Shown here piece after piece: positions 1 to 7,250 of a DNA stretch of 17,758 bases. Position 1 is the stretch's first letter; every line of letters starts with the position of its first letter. The stretch covers positions 1 to 17,758 of the forward strand of contig URTZ01000022.1 in NCBI GenBank assembly GCA_900550825.1, read 5' to 3'. The notes under the pieces were generated by a model. The model was not told where the DNA came from. It saw nothing but the letters and a program-made list of their open reading frames with translations, and did not search any database. Position numbers and translations under genes: made by a program. The stretch comes from an uncultured Collinsella sp. (GTDB taxonomy: Bacteria > Actinomycetota > Coriobacteriia > Coriobacteriales > Coriobacteriaceae).

Positions 1-2
1 TC

Positions 3-1088
3 CTTGAGAACTTTGTGGCTGCAGCACTTGGCCGCAGCACCGTTGTCGAGGATTTCTCCGCCACGTTTGATTCCGCTGGCTCTGCCCGCGACGCGGCCCT
101 TGGTCGCGTTGAGATCGAGGCCAACGACGATTGGGAGGGCTCGGAGTTCCGCTACTGCAACGAGTTCCTGTTTAAGGCCGACGCCCCGTTTGACGAGGAC
201 GAGTGCCTTAAGTTCCTGGGTTCCATGGGCGACTGTGAGCTACTCGTGGGTGCCTACCCCGACTACAAGATCCACGTGCACTCCAACACCCCCAACCTGG
301 TGCTCGAGCACATGCTGCAGCTCGGTCAGATCTACGAGGTCTTTATCCACAACATGGAGATGGAGGCTCACGACCGTACTGCCAAGATTCATGAGGACCA
401 GGAGAAGGCTGCCGAGCCCGCTAAGGCGTTGGGCTTTGTCGCCGTTGCCGCTGGTTCGGGCGAGGCCGACATCCTCAAGTCCCTTGGCGTTGACGTGATC
501 GTTTCGGGTGGCCAGACCATGAACCCCTCGACTGCCGACCTGCTGGGCGCCGTCGACCAGGTCAACGCGACCTCGGTCATCATCCTGCCCAATAACGGCA
601 ACATCCGCATGGCTGCCGAGGCCGCAGCCTCTGCCTGTACCGACAAGAAGGTCGCCGTCGTTCCCACCAAGACCGTCCCGCAGGCGTTCTCCGCGCTGTT
701 CGCCGTCCTGCCCGATTCTGAGCTCGAGGACGCCGTTGCCGCCATGGTTGACGCCATCAGCGAGGTCCGCGATGGCGAGGTCACCCGCGCCGTGCGCGAC
801 TCCAGCGCCTCGGACGGCTCTCCGATTCACTCCGGTGACGTCATGGGCATCATCGCCGGCTCAATCGACGTGGTCGGTTCCGACGTGAAGCAGGTCACGC
901 TCGACTGCATCAACCGCATGCAGGAGGAAGAGGAAGGCGACGCGCTGACGATTCTGGCCGGCGAGGAGCTGTCCGATGAGGCCTTCCAGGAGATCGTCGA
1001 CGCTATCGAGGAGGCTCAGCCCGATCTGGAGATTGACGCCCATCGTGGCGAGCAGCCGCTCTATCCCGTGATCTTCTCGATCGAGTAG
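3..1088 (+). CDS. fakA: Fatty acid kinase FakA/YloV family protein, 3' part (5' end outside window)
   Basis: The reading frame is open from the first full codon at position 3, so the gene begins upstream and 361 C-terminal residues are visible. The GTG at 15 is in frame but is not a credible start. FakA-type proteins (DAK2-domain fusion, YloV) phosphorylate fatty acids presented by a DegV-type FakB protein, feeding exogenous fatty acids into phospholipid synthesis. The ATP-binding DAK2 domain would lie mostly in the missing part. What is visible matches the middle and C-terminal domains: a GGQTMNPST stretch near residue 170, an IILPNNGNI segment near 195, then SDGSPIHSGDVMG and a terminal QPLYPVIFSIE that resembles the usual family ending. 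It sits 10 nt upstream of recG, the common yloV-recG order. Family assignment is from motif recognition; the lipid role is inferred from the family. Confidence 0.85.
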   Translation, partial: LENFVAAALGRSTVVEDFSATFDSAGSARDAALGRVEIEANDDWEGSEFRYCNEFLFKADAPFDEDECLKFLGSMGDCELLVGAYPDYKIHVHSNTPNLVLEHMLQLGQIYEVFIHNMEMEAHDRTAKIHEDQEKAAEPAKALGFVAVAAGSGEADILKSLGVDVIVSGGQTMNPSTADLLGAVDQVNATSVIILPNNGNIRMAAEAAASACTDKKVAVVPTKTVPQAFSALFAVLPDSELEDAVAAMVDAISEVRDGEVTRAVRDSSASDGSPIHSGDVMGIIAGSIDVVGSDVKQVTLDCINRMQEEEEGDALTILAGEELSDEAFQEIVDAIEEAQPDLEIDAHRGEQPLYPVIFSIE

Positions 1089-1098
1089 GCAACTGCCC

Positions 1099-3276
1099 AT
1101 GTCCGAGCTGTGCTCCGTGCCGCGCGTCTCGGAGCGCTTTGCCCAGAGCAATGCGCTCGACGAGGATATCGCGCGACTCAAATATGTTTCGGGTAAACGT
1201 GAGGAGGCCCTTCGCCGTCTGGGAATTCGGACGGTGGGGGACCTCCTTCTCCATATCCCTCATCGATACCTGGACTTTACCCGTTCTTGGTCTATCGAGA
1301 TGGCGCCCATCGGTACTGTGTGCACCATCATCGCCACGGTCGACCGTATCGTCCAAAAACAGCCGCGTCCGCGCATGCAGGTGACCGAGGTCTCACTCGT
1401 TGACGAGACGGGCGTGCTGCAGGTCGCCTTTTTCCGCCAGCCCTGGATTGCCCAGCAGCTTAAGCAGGGCGACCGCCTGGCCGTGATGGGCAAGGTTGAG
1501 TTTGCCTACGGTTTTAAGCAGATGGCCTCTCCGCACTTTGAAAAGCTCGAGGAAGGGCGTGCTGCGGGTACCATTTTGCCGGTCCATTATGTGAGTGACG
1601 GCGTGAGCCAGGCGTGGATGCGCCGCATCGTAAGCGGCGCGCTCGAGGTCGTCGGCAATCCCTTCGACCCGATTCCCGCACGCTTGCGCGTCAAGCGCCG
1701 CCTGATGAGCAATGCCCGCGCGCTTCGATCGATCCACTTTCCATCGAGTATGGCTGAGCTGGATATCGCGCGACGTCGCCTTGCTTATGAGGAGTGCCTT
1801 TACCTTCAGCTGGCGCTTCGCCTGCGCAACGATGGCGGCCTAGTCGATGTGGTGCCCTATGCCCACACCGCGGGCGAGCACCTGGCCGCACTCAAGCAAG
1901 CCCTTCCGTTTTCGCTGAGCGACGAGCAGCAGGCCGCATTCCAAGACATCCTGCATGACATGTGCGATGGCGGGCGCGTGATGAACCGTCTGCTGCTGGG
2001 CGATGTCGGTACCGGTAAGACCGCCGTTGCCGCCTGCGCGCTGGCTGTGGCTGCCGATAGCGGCACGCAGGCCTGCGTTATGGCGCCCACGGGCGTGCTG
2101 GCGCGCCAATATGCCGATAAGACCGGCCCTCTGCTCTCGCAGGCCGGCATGTCCTGGGCACTTCTGACGGGTGCCACGCCGGCCGCAGAGCGCGAGCGCA
2201 TCCATGCCCAGCTGGAATCGGGCGAGCTTGACGTGCTCTTTGGCACCCATGCGGTGCTTTCGGATACCGTTGCGTTCAAGCATCTGTCGCTTGTTGTCAT
2301 CGACGAGCAGCACCGCTTTGGCGTTGGCCAGCGCAATGCCCTGCGTGCCAAGGGCCCGGGTGCCGACCTGCTCGTTATGACGGCGACGCCGATTCCGCGC
2401 ACGTTGGCGCTCTCGGTCTACGGCGACCTTGACACGAGCATCATCCGCCATCGACCTGTTCCGGGAGCGGGCGTCACGACGCGCGTGCTCACCGAGTCGA
2501 GCCGCGACCTGGCCTACGGCGCCATTCGCGAGGCGCACGAAAAGGGCCAGCAGGCCTATGTGATTTGCCCACTCGTGGAGCCGAGTGACTCGGCCGATGA
2601 GCTGGAAGACGTGCCCGGTATTGCTCGCGACGACGAGGGCCGCGTAACCGTCCCCGTGCCGCTGCACGATACGGCAACCGAGCTCGACCGACTGCGTCTT
2701 GCGTTGCCGGGGCTTACCGTCGAGCGCCTTCACGGCCGCATGCCGGCGGGGGAGAAGGACCAGGTTATCGATGCCTTCAAGCGTGGCGAGATTGACGTGC
2801 TCGTCTCGACTACGGTGGTCGAGGTGGGCGTCGACGTGCCTAACGCCACCGTCATGGTCATCGAGAACGGCGAGCGCTTTGGATTGGCTGCCCTGCACCA
2901 GCTGCGCGGCCGCGTGGGCCGTGGCAGTGTGTCGGGCACGTGCCTGGTCATGACGCACTCCAAGGGCAACGGCGGCGCATCGGCGGCACAAGACCGTCTC
3001 CAGTCGCTCGAAAAGACCTCGGACGGCTTTACGCTCGCCCAGATGGACCTGCGCCTGCGCCATGAAGGCGAGATCCTGGGTTATCGCCAGCATGGTGGTG
3101 TGACCCTGCGCTTTGTCGACCTGGACGCCGACGAGGAGCTGATCGAGTGGGCCCATTTGGACGCGGTCGAGCTCTTGCGGTATGCTTGCAACCTTGACTC
3201 TGTGGCGACGCGTCCCTTGCGCGACGCGGTCGCCATGCGTTATCGACATATCTTTAAGGAGGTCAGCGGAGGATGA
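1099..3276 (+). CDS. recG: ATP-dependent DNA helicase RecG
   Basis: RecG remodels stalled replication forks and branch-migrates Holliday junctions. The 725-residue product has an OB-fold wedge domain at about residues 70-145, Walker A GDVGTGKT at 301-308, a DEQH box at 402-405, and the helicase C-terminal QLRGRVGRG at 601-609. A TRG-like region at about 652-665 reads LRHEGEILGYRQHG, where LRGPGE is more usual. The length is a little above the common 680-700 residues, mainly from about 25 extra N-terminal residues. The ATG at 1099 lies 10 nt after the fakA stop with only a weak GAGTAGG ahead of it, so translation may be coupled to fakA; no better in-frame start was seen. The TGA stop overlaps the rsmD ATG by 4 nt (ATGA). 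Confidence 0.95.
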   Translation: MSELCSVPRVSERFAQSNALDEDIARLKYVSGKREEALRRLGIRTVGDLLLHIPHRYLDFTRSWSIEMAPIGTVCTIIATVDRIVQKQPRPRMQVTEVSLVDETGVLQVAFFRQPWIAQQLKQGDRLAVMGKVEFAYGFKQMASPHFEKLEEGRAAGTILPVHYVSDGVSQAWMRRIVSGALEVVGNPFDPIPARLRVKRRLMSNARALRSIHFPSSMAELDIARRRLAYEECLYLQLALRLRNDGGLVDVVPYAHTAGEHLAALKQALPFSLSDEQQAAFQDILHDMCDGGRVMNRLLLGDVGTGKTAVAACALAVAADSGTQACVMAPTGVLARQYADKTGPLLSQAGMSWALLTGATPAAERERIHAQLESGELDVLFGTHAVLSDTVAFKHLSLVVIDEQHRFGVGQRNALRAKGPGADLLVMTATPIPRTLALSVYGDLDTSIIRHRPVPGAGVTTRVLTESSRDLAYGAIREAHEKGQQAYVICPLVEPSDSADELEDVPGIARDDEGRVTVPVPLHDTATELDRLRLALPGLTVERLHGRMPAGEKDQVIDAFKRGEIDVLVSTTVVEVGVDVPNATVMVIENGERFGLAALHQLRGRVGRGSVSGTCLVMTHSKGNGGASAAQDRLQSLEKTSDGFTLAQMDLRLRHEGEILGYRQHGGVTLRFVDLDADEELIEWAHLDAVELLRYACNLDSVATRPLRDAVAMRYRHIFKEVSGG

Positions 3277-3929
3277 GAATCATCGGCGGCGAATGGCGCG
3301 GTCGTAAGATCGAGGAGCCCCGTGGTCGCGATGTCACCCGCCCCACGACTGATCGCGTACGCGAGGCGTGCGCATCTATGGTCATGTCGGCATTCGATTT
3401 CGATTTGGACGAGGTTCGTGTGTTGGACGCCTTTGGCGGCTCCGGTGCCTTAGGGTTAGAGATGCTCTCTCGTGGGGCCCGCTCGCTCACGACGTTTGAG
3501 ATCGATCGCAACGCCGCGCGGCTCATTACCAAGAATATCGAGTCGCTCTGCCATGACCGTGCGCGTTGGCGCGTGGTCACGGGCGACATGCTGACGAGTG
3601 CCTCACGCGGTCGTGTACCGGGCGGCCCCTTTGATCTGGTCCTGCTCGACCCGCCCTATGCTTTTGGTGCCGAGCCGGTCGAGGAACTGCTGCAGAATCT
3701 GGCCCAGCAGGGTCTGCTTGCGTCTGGCGCTTACGCCCTGTTTGAGCATGCCGCCGCCGATGCGGGCGCGCATCCGGCAGACTTTGAGACTGTACGTGAG
3801 AAGCGCTACGGCATTACCTCGGTCGACCTGCTCCGTTGGGTCGGCGATGACGATGGTGAGGGCGATAGCGCCGGCACCGATGCTGACAACAATGATGCCA
3901 CGACGTTTCAGGAGGACGCCCATGAATGA
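3273..3929 (+). CDS. rsmD: 16S rRNA (guanine(966)-N(2))-methyltransferase RsmD
   Basis: RsmD uses S-adenosylmethionine to methylate N2 of G966 in 16S rRNA during 30S assembly. The 218-residue protein begins MRIIGGEWRGRKI, the typical family start. It carries SAM-binding motif I (LDAFGGSGALGLE, 51-63) and the catalytic DPPY tetrad at 126-129. An AAGGAGGT ribosome-binding site at 3256-3263 lies 9 nt before the ATG, inside the end of recG. After the conserved RYGITSVDLLRW near residue 185, about 30 residues of an Asp/Glu/Asn-rich tail follow, longer than most RsmD proteins; its role is unknown. The last 8 nt overlap coaD, as in the widespread rsmD-coaD pair. Confidence 0.93.
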   Translation: MRIIGGEWRGRKIEEPRGRDVTRPTTDRVREACASMVMSAFDFDLDEVRVLDAFGGSGALGLEMLSRGARSLTTFEIDRNAARLITKNIESLCHDRARWRVVTGDMLTSASRGRVPGGPFDLVLLDPPYAFGAEPVEELLQNLAQQGLLASGAYALFEHAAADAGAHPADFETVREKRYGITSVDLLRWVGDDDGEGDSAGTDADNNDATTFQEDAHE

Positions 3930-4419
3930 CACCATCAACCGCGTGATCGTCCCGGGCACCTTCGATCCCATCACGTTTGGCCATATCGATGTGATTCGCC
4001 GCGCCCGCCGCATCTTTCCCAGCGTGATCGTCGCTGTTGCCGAGTCGCAGGGTAAAAACGGCGTGGGCACCACGTTTATGCTCGATGAGCGCGTGGCGCT
4101 GGCCCGCGAGGCGCTCGGCGATATCGACGGCGTCGAGGTCCTGCCCTTTACCGGCCTCCTGGTCGACTTCGCTCGTGAGCAGGGGGCGGGGGCCGTGGTC
4201 AAGGGCCTGCGCGCCATGACCGACTTTGAATATGAGCTGCAGCAGGCCGACCTCAATTATCGCTTGGATAGCGAGCTGGAGTCCATCTTTGTCATGAGTG
4301 CTCCGCAGTACGGTTACATCTCGAGCTCGGTCGTTCGCCAGATCGCCTCGCTCGGCAGCGATGTATCGACGTTTGTGCCGCCCAACGTGGTCGAAGCGCT
4401 CAGACATCGCTTTTCGTGA
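3922..4419 (+). CDS. coaD: Phosphopantetheine adenylyltransferase CoaD
   Basis: CoaD transfers AMP from ATP to 4'-phosphopantetheine, giving dephospho-CoA, the penultimate step of coenzyme A synthesis. The 165-residue product matches the usual 160-165. It shows PGTFDPITFGH (11-21) with the T/HxGH nucleotidyltransferase motif and YGYISSSVVR (130-139), the ISSTxVR-type motif. The reading frame is open further upstream inside rsmD, but AGGAGG at 3910-3915 followed by a 6-nt gap fixes the ATG at 3922. The start overlaps the end of rsmD by 8 nt, so the two are co-translated. CoA supply links this gene to acpP, whose prosthetic group comes from CoA. Confidence 0.96.
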   Translation: MNDTINRVIVPGTFDPITFGHIDVIRRARRIFPSVIVAVAESQGKNGVGTTFMLDERVALAREALGDIDGVEVLPFTGLLVDFAREQGAGAVVKGLRAMTDFEYELQQADLNYRLDSELESIFVMSAPQYGYISSSVVRQIASLGSDVSTFVPPNVVEALRHRFS

Positions 4420-4421
4420 CG

Positions 4422-4452
4422 TTTCTTATTGCCTGGTGGCATGTGGTAAACT
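4422..4452 (+). promoter_or_regulatory. Putative promoter for the sepIVA-like–yceD unit
   Basis: An extended -10 element TGG-TAAACT lies at 4444-4452, with a weak T-rich -35 candidate at 4422-4428. It sits in the 68-nt gap between coaD and the next gene, the first real gap in the run, and would give a leader of about 30 nt. The call rests on pattern only. Confidence 0.45.
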
Positions 4453-4487
4453 AGCACGATGATATGTTACCTATGAAAGGAGACCGG

Positions 4488-4985
4488 ATGCCGGGCGAGA
4501 ATTTTCCTGGCGATAGGATCGTCAGCTTGGTCGATGAGCTCGAAGGGCTGATCGAGGAAGCCAAGCCGCCTTTCGGCAAGAACGCTCAGTTCAAGGTCAT
4601 CGACGCCGACGTGTTCTTCAACATCCTCGATGAGATCCGCATGAGCTATCCCGAGGAATGGCAGAAGTCCCGCCGTATCCTCAAAGAGCGCGAGGAGCTT
4701 ATGGCTTCCGCCGCCGCTCAGGCCGATTCCATCATCGCCGATGCTCAGCAGCAGGCCCTCACCATTGCCGGTGAGCAGGAGATCGTCCGACTTGCGCAGC
4801 AGCAGGCCGACGACATCCGCGATCGTGCCCAGCAGTACGAGCGCGAGACGCGTTATGCTGCTGAGGACTACGCAGAGCAGGTCTTTACGCACCTGGAGGA
4901 GAACCTCAAGAGCCTGACCGGCACCGTTACCCGTTGCCGTCAGCAGCTCAACGAGGGTGCCGCCCAGCAGAATGGTCAGTGGTAA
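4488..4985 (+). CDS. SepIVA-like (Rv2927c family) coiled-coil division protein
   Basis: The 165-residue protein has no signal peptide or membrane segment. Residues 13-60 (SLVDELEGLIEEAKPPFG, then a VIDADVFFNILDEI segment ending SYPEEW) are followed by a long Ala/Gln/Glu-rich helix at about 62-150 that should form a coiled coil. This order (VDELE..IEEA, a short hydrophobic helix ending in DEI, then a coil rich in QAD and DAQ repeats) matches my recollection of mycobacterial SepIVA/Rv2927c, a DivIVA-related septation protein that likewise lies near yceD, rnc and smc. At 165 residues it is clearly shorter than the roughly 245 of the mycobacterial protein, mostly in the coil. The start at 4488 follows AAAGGAGA (4476-4483); in-frame ATGs at 4464 and 4473 lie on or upstream of that site. 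The stop overlaps yceD (TAATG). A division role is inferred by homology only. Confidence 0.7.
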   Translation: MPGENFPGDRIVSLVDELEGLIEEAKPPFGKNAQFKVIDADVFFNILDEIRMSYPEEWQKSRRILKEREELMASAAAQADSIIADAQQQALTIAGEQEIVRLAQQQADDIRDRAQQYERETRYAAEDYAEQVFTHLEENLKSLTGTVTRCRQQLNEGAAQQNGQW

Positions 4986-5539
4986 TGGCTGAGTTCCCGA
5001 GCGTTACCGTCGATCTTTCCGAGCAGCTCGAGTTTCCTGGAGATTCGTTTCCGCTGACCGGTAAGGTCGATGTCGCCACCTACACGGTGGGCGAGAAGGA
5101 GTACCAGCTACAGGACGGCATCGACTACGACGTTGTCTTTACCAATGCCGGTACCGGTGTCTTGCTCACGGGCATGGTCCGCGCGCACGCCACCGGTGAG
5201 TGCGACCGTTGCCTGGAGCCCGCCTCGTTTGATATCGCCGGAGAGATCGAGGAGTTCTACCTCTTTGAGGAGCCCGAGGATCCCGAGGCCTACGAGGACG
5301 GCTACGAGCTCCTGGGTGAGGACCGCATCGTCGATCTGGGCGAGCCCATCAATGACGCGGTCGTTATGGACACGCCGTTTGTGGTGCTCTGCAAGCCCGA
5401 TTGCCGTGGTCTGTGCCCCACCTGCGGTTGCAATCTCAACGTCGAGCAATGCGATTGCGCCGCCCAGGCAGAGGCAGAATGGGCCGCTGCCACGGAAAAT
5501 CCATTTGCAGCATTGAAGAATCTCAAGCTTGATGAGTAA
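4985..5539 (+). CDS. yceD: YceD/DUF177 family protein
   Basis: The 184-residue protein belongs to DUF177, which is almost always encoded just before rpmF, as here. Family members are linked to rRNA metabolism or ribosome assembly, but the biochemical role is not settled. Visible features are CDRC (73-76) in the usual CxRCLEP context, an acidic middle (about 87-115), and a Cys-rich C-terminal segment CKPDCRGLCPTCGCN (136-150) followed by CDC (156-158). These nine cysteines plausibly bind one or more zinc ions. The ATG overlaps the upstream TAA by 1 nt and there is no good ribosome-binding site, so translation is probably coupled. Confidence 0.88.
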   Translation: MAEFPSVTVDLSEQLEFPGDSFPLTGKVDVATYTVGEKEYQLQDGIDYDVVFTNAGTGVLLTGMVRAHATGECDRCLEPASFDIAGEIEEFYLFEEPEDPEAYEDGYELLGEDRIVDLGEPINDAVVMDTPFVVLCKPDCRGLCPTCGCNLNVEQCDCAAQAEAEWAAATENPFAALKNLKLDE

Positions 5540-5544
5540 AACTG

Positions 5545-5553
5545 TGGTAGTAT
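5545..5553 (+). promoter_or_regulatory. Putative extended -10 promoter for rpmF
   Basis: TGG-TAGTAT forms an extended -10 element 6 nt after the yceD stop and about 50 nt before the rpmF start. No convincing -35 is visible. The similarity to TGG-TAAACT before the sepIVA-like gene supports a shared promoter style. rpmF could also be read through from upstream. Confidence 0.4.
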
Positions 5554-5603
5554 CGCTACTTGCGCGTAATCGCCACACTGGATAGTTCATAAGGAAGGTC
5601 ACT

Positions 5604-5783
5604 ATGCCCGTACCTAAACAAAAGCAGGGTCGTATCCGCACTCACACCCGTCGTTCCGCCAACATGAAGATCTCGGCTGCGGCTCAGTCCACGTGCCCCC
5701 GTTGCGGCGCTGTCAAGCTTCCGCACCACGTGTGCCCCAGCTGCGGTTTCTACAAGGACCGCGAGGTTATCGTTACCGAGTAA
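5604..5783 (+). CDS. rpmF: 50S ribosomal protein L32
   Basis: This 59-residue basic protein starts MPVPKQKQGRIRTHTRRS, matching the conserved L32 N-terminus. It has two CxxC pairs, C31/C34 and C44/C47, so it is the zinc-ribbon form (C+) rather than the Cys-free paralogue. A strong AAGGAAGG ribosome-binding site at 5591-5598 sits 5 nt before the ATG. It lies between yceD and plsX, the standard position. With only one copy visible, nothing can be said about a zinc-independent alternative elsewhere. Confidence 0.96.
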   Translation: MPVPKQKQGRIRTHTRRSANMKISAAAQSTCPRCGAVKLPHHVCPSCGFYKDREVIVTE

Positions 5784-5786
5784 CGG

Positions 5787-5792
5787 TATACT
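5787..5792 (+). promoter_or_regulatory. Possible -10 element for plsX
   Basis: TATACT, one base from TATAAT, lies 4 nt after the rpmF stop. No -35 match is visible at the right distance. A transcript started here would pass through the dyad at 5807-5820 and the hairpin at 5824-5853 before reaching plsX. Confidence 0.25.
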
Positions 5793-5806
5793 CTGGATGC
5801 GATGCC

Positions 5807-5820
5807 GTTCCAAATGGAAC
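5807..5820 (+). promoter_or_regulatory. Inverted repeat in the plsX leader
   Basis: GTTCCA-AA-TGGAAC is a perfect 6-bp dyad with a 2-nt centre. It is a possible operator for plsX regulation or an RNA stem. Only its symmetry and position support it. Confidence 0.3.
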
Positions 5821-5823
5821 CAC

Positions 5824-5853
5824 AATGGCCGGCTCAGTGAGTCGGCCATTTTT
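5824..5853 (+). terminator. Rho-independent terminator or attenuator between rpmF and plsX
   Basis: The 8-bp stem AATGGCCG/CGGCCATT (5824-5831 and 5843-5850) encloses an 11-nt loop and runs directly into TTTTT (5849-5853). It ends only about 17 nt before the plsX start, so it may end the rpmF transcript or act as an attenuator for plsX. Confidence 0.6.
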
Positions 5854-5870
5854 GTATAAGGAGCATGTAT

Positions 5871-6890
5871 ATGAGTAACGTTCGCGTTTGTGTAGACGTT
5901 GTGGGTGGAGACGAGAAACCTCAGGTTGTTCTCGATGGTATCGAGGCTGCACTTGCTGCCGATCCCGATATCGAGGTCTTGGCAGCTGGCCCCGCCGAAA
6001 TCGTCAATCCCTTTGCTGCTTCCCACGCACGTGTTGAGGCCCTTGAGGCACCCGACGTTATCGCCATGGATGACGATCCCATTCGCGCCGTGATGACCAA
6101 ACGCAAGTCTTCGATTGTGCTTGCCTGCCGCGCCATCAAGAAGGGAAATGCGGACGCGTTCTTCTCCGCCGGCTCCACCGGCGCCATGACCGCCGCGGCT
6201 ACTGCCTACGTGACGCCGTTTAGATATATGGCCGAAGGTAAGAAGCAGCCGGTGCGTCCCTGTCTGACCAATGCGCTGCCCAATCGTGCCGGCGGTCTGA
6301 CGGTGCTGTGCGATATGGGCGCCAACCCCGATGTCGAGGTCGATGACATGGTGCGTTTTGCCCAGATGGGTAGCGCCTATGCCCGCATCGTCCTGGGCAT
6401 CGAGCATCCCCGCGTGGGCCTGCTTGGTAACGGCACCGAGGACGAGAAGGGCTCCAACTTTACCAAGGCCTGCTTCCCGGCCATGAAAGCCGCCGTTCCC
6501 GGCTTTGTTGGTAACTGTGAGGGAACGGACATCACCTCCGGTAACTTCGATGTCGTCGTTGCCGATGGCATGTCGGGCAATATTGCGCTCAAAGCCACCG
6601 AGGGCGCTGCCAAGTTTTTGCTGCAGGAACTCAAGGGTGCCTTTATGTCTTCGCTTGGCACCAAGATCGCCGCGCTGCTCATTAAAAAGCAGATGCGCGA
6701 GATAAAGGCCAAGCTATCGGGCGACGCCAAGGGCGGCGCGATTCTTTTGGGCCTGCGCGGCGTGGTCCTGATCGGCCATGGCGCCACCTCGGTCGAGGCT
6801 GTTAAAAACGGTACGCTCGCGGCGGCCGAAGCCGTGCGCGCCGGGCTGGTCGAGAACGTCGCCAACTCCATGGACGGTATCGTTTTATAA
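5871..6890 (+). CDS. plsX: Phosphate acyltransferase PlsX
   Basis: PlsX converts acyl-ACP and phosphate to acyl-phosphate, the donor for PlsY, so it starts membrane phospholipid synthesis; it acts peripherally at the membrane. The 339-residue product carries family landmarks: CVDVVGGDEKP (7-17, usually DAMGGD-x-x-P), AFFSAGSTGAM, LCDMGANPD, FVGNCEGTDI and FDVVVADGMSGNIALKATEG. The ATG at 5871 is chosen because AAGGAG (5858-5863) is 7 nt upstream; the in-frame ATG at 5865 is only 1 nt from it. The next gene is acpP, whose acylated product is the substrate, and fakA at the window start feeds acyl-phosphate into the same pathway, so phospholipid supply is a theme of this region. Confidence 0.95.
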   Translation: MSNVRVCVDVVGGDEKPQVVLDGIEAALAADPDIEVLAAGPAEIVNPFAASHARVEALEAPDVIAMDDDPIRAVMTKRKSSIVLACRAIKKGNADAFFSAGSTGAMTAAATAYVTPFRYMAEGKKQPVRPCLTNALPNRAGGLTVLCDMGANPDVEVDDMVRFAQMGSAYARIVLGIEHPRVGLLGNGTEDEKGSNFTKACFPAMKAAVPGFVGNCEGTDITSGNFDVVVADGMSGNIALKATEGAAKFLLQELKGAFMSSLGTKIAALLIKKQMREIKAKLSGDAKGGAILLGLRGVVLIGHGATSVEAVKNGTLAAAEAVRAGLVENVANSMDGIVL

Positions 6891-6927
6891 CACCGGCGTT
6901 ATGCGCCTCGGGGCGTGTTTCGTGGGG

Positions 6928-6933
6928 TAGAAT
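6928..6933 (+). promoter_or_regulatory. Possible -10 element for acpP
   Basis: TAGAAT (5 of 6 bases of TATAAT) lies in the plsX-acpP gap, without a clear -35. A transcript from it would start just before the palindrome at 6947-6968. A second candidate, TGG-TATTCA at 6975-6983, lies downstream but would leave almost no leader. Confidence 0.3.
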
Positions 6934-6946
6934 CAGAACCGTGTCT

Positions 6947-6975
6947 TGGTACCGCCCGGGCGGTACCATTCTTTT
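6947..6975 (+). terminator. Perfect palindrome with T-rich tail between plsX and acpP
   Basis: TGGTACCGCCC and its exact reverse complement GGGCGGTACCA abut to form a 22-bp perfect palindrome (6947-6968), followed by TTCTTTT (6969-6975). As RNA it folds into a stem of at least 9 bp with a CCGG loop and U-rich tail, which fits a terminator for plsX. As DNA it could equally be a dimer-binding operator. The two readings cannot be separated from sequence. Confidence 0.5.
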
Positions 6976-7004
6976 GGTATTCATGCACTATGAGAGGAAG
7001 CGCT

Positions 7005-7247
7005 ATGGACCGCTCCGAAATCTTCGACAAGATCGCCGAGGTCGCTGCTGACGTTCTGGGCGTCGATGTTGCCGAAATTAGCGATGAGACCACCTTTGAC
7101 GACCTCGATGCCAACTCGCTCGAGCGCCTGCAGCTGGTTACGGCTATCGAGGACGAGTTTAACCTCGAGATCGATGACGAGACCCTGCTCTCGCTCAACT
7201 CTGTCGCCGACGCCGTCGACGCGATCGAAAACGCCAGGGAGGCTTAG
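7005..7247 (+). CDS. acpP: Acyl carrier protein
   Basis: ACP carries growing fatty acyl chains on a 4'-phosphopantetheine arm and supplies PlsX. The 80-residue acidic protein has the usual four-helix pattern. The modified serine is Ser38 in DANSLERLQL (35-44), followed by TAIEDEFNLEID. The residue before Ser38 is Asn37, where most ACPs have Asp (DSL motif). The ATG at 7005 has AGGAAG at 6995-7000; the in-frame ATG at 6990 lies upstream of that site. plsX-acpP-rnc is a common order, and rnc starts 4 nt after the acpP stop. Confidence 0.93.
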   Translation: MDRSEIFDKIAEVAADVLGVDVAEISDETTFDDLDANSLERLQLVTAIEDEFNLEIDDETLLSLNSVADAVDAIENAREA

Positions 7248-7250
7248 GTC

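Noticed and set aside
1840..3249. Minus-strand open frame of about 470 codons opposite recG
   Set aside because: No family features and an Arg/His-rich composition typical of antisense frames in GC-rich DNA; recG is certain.
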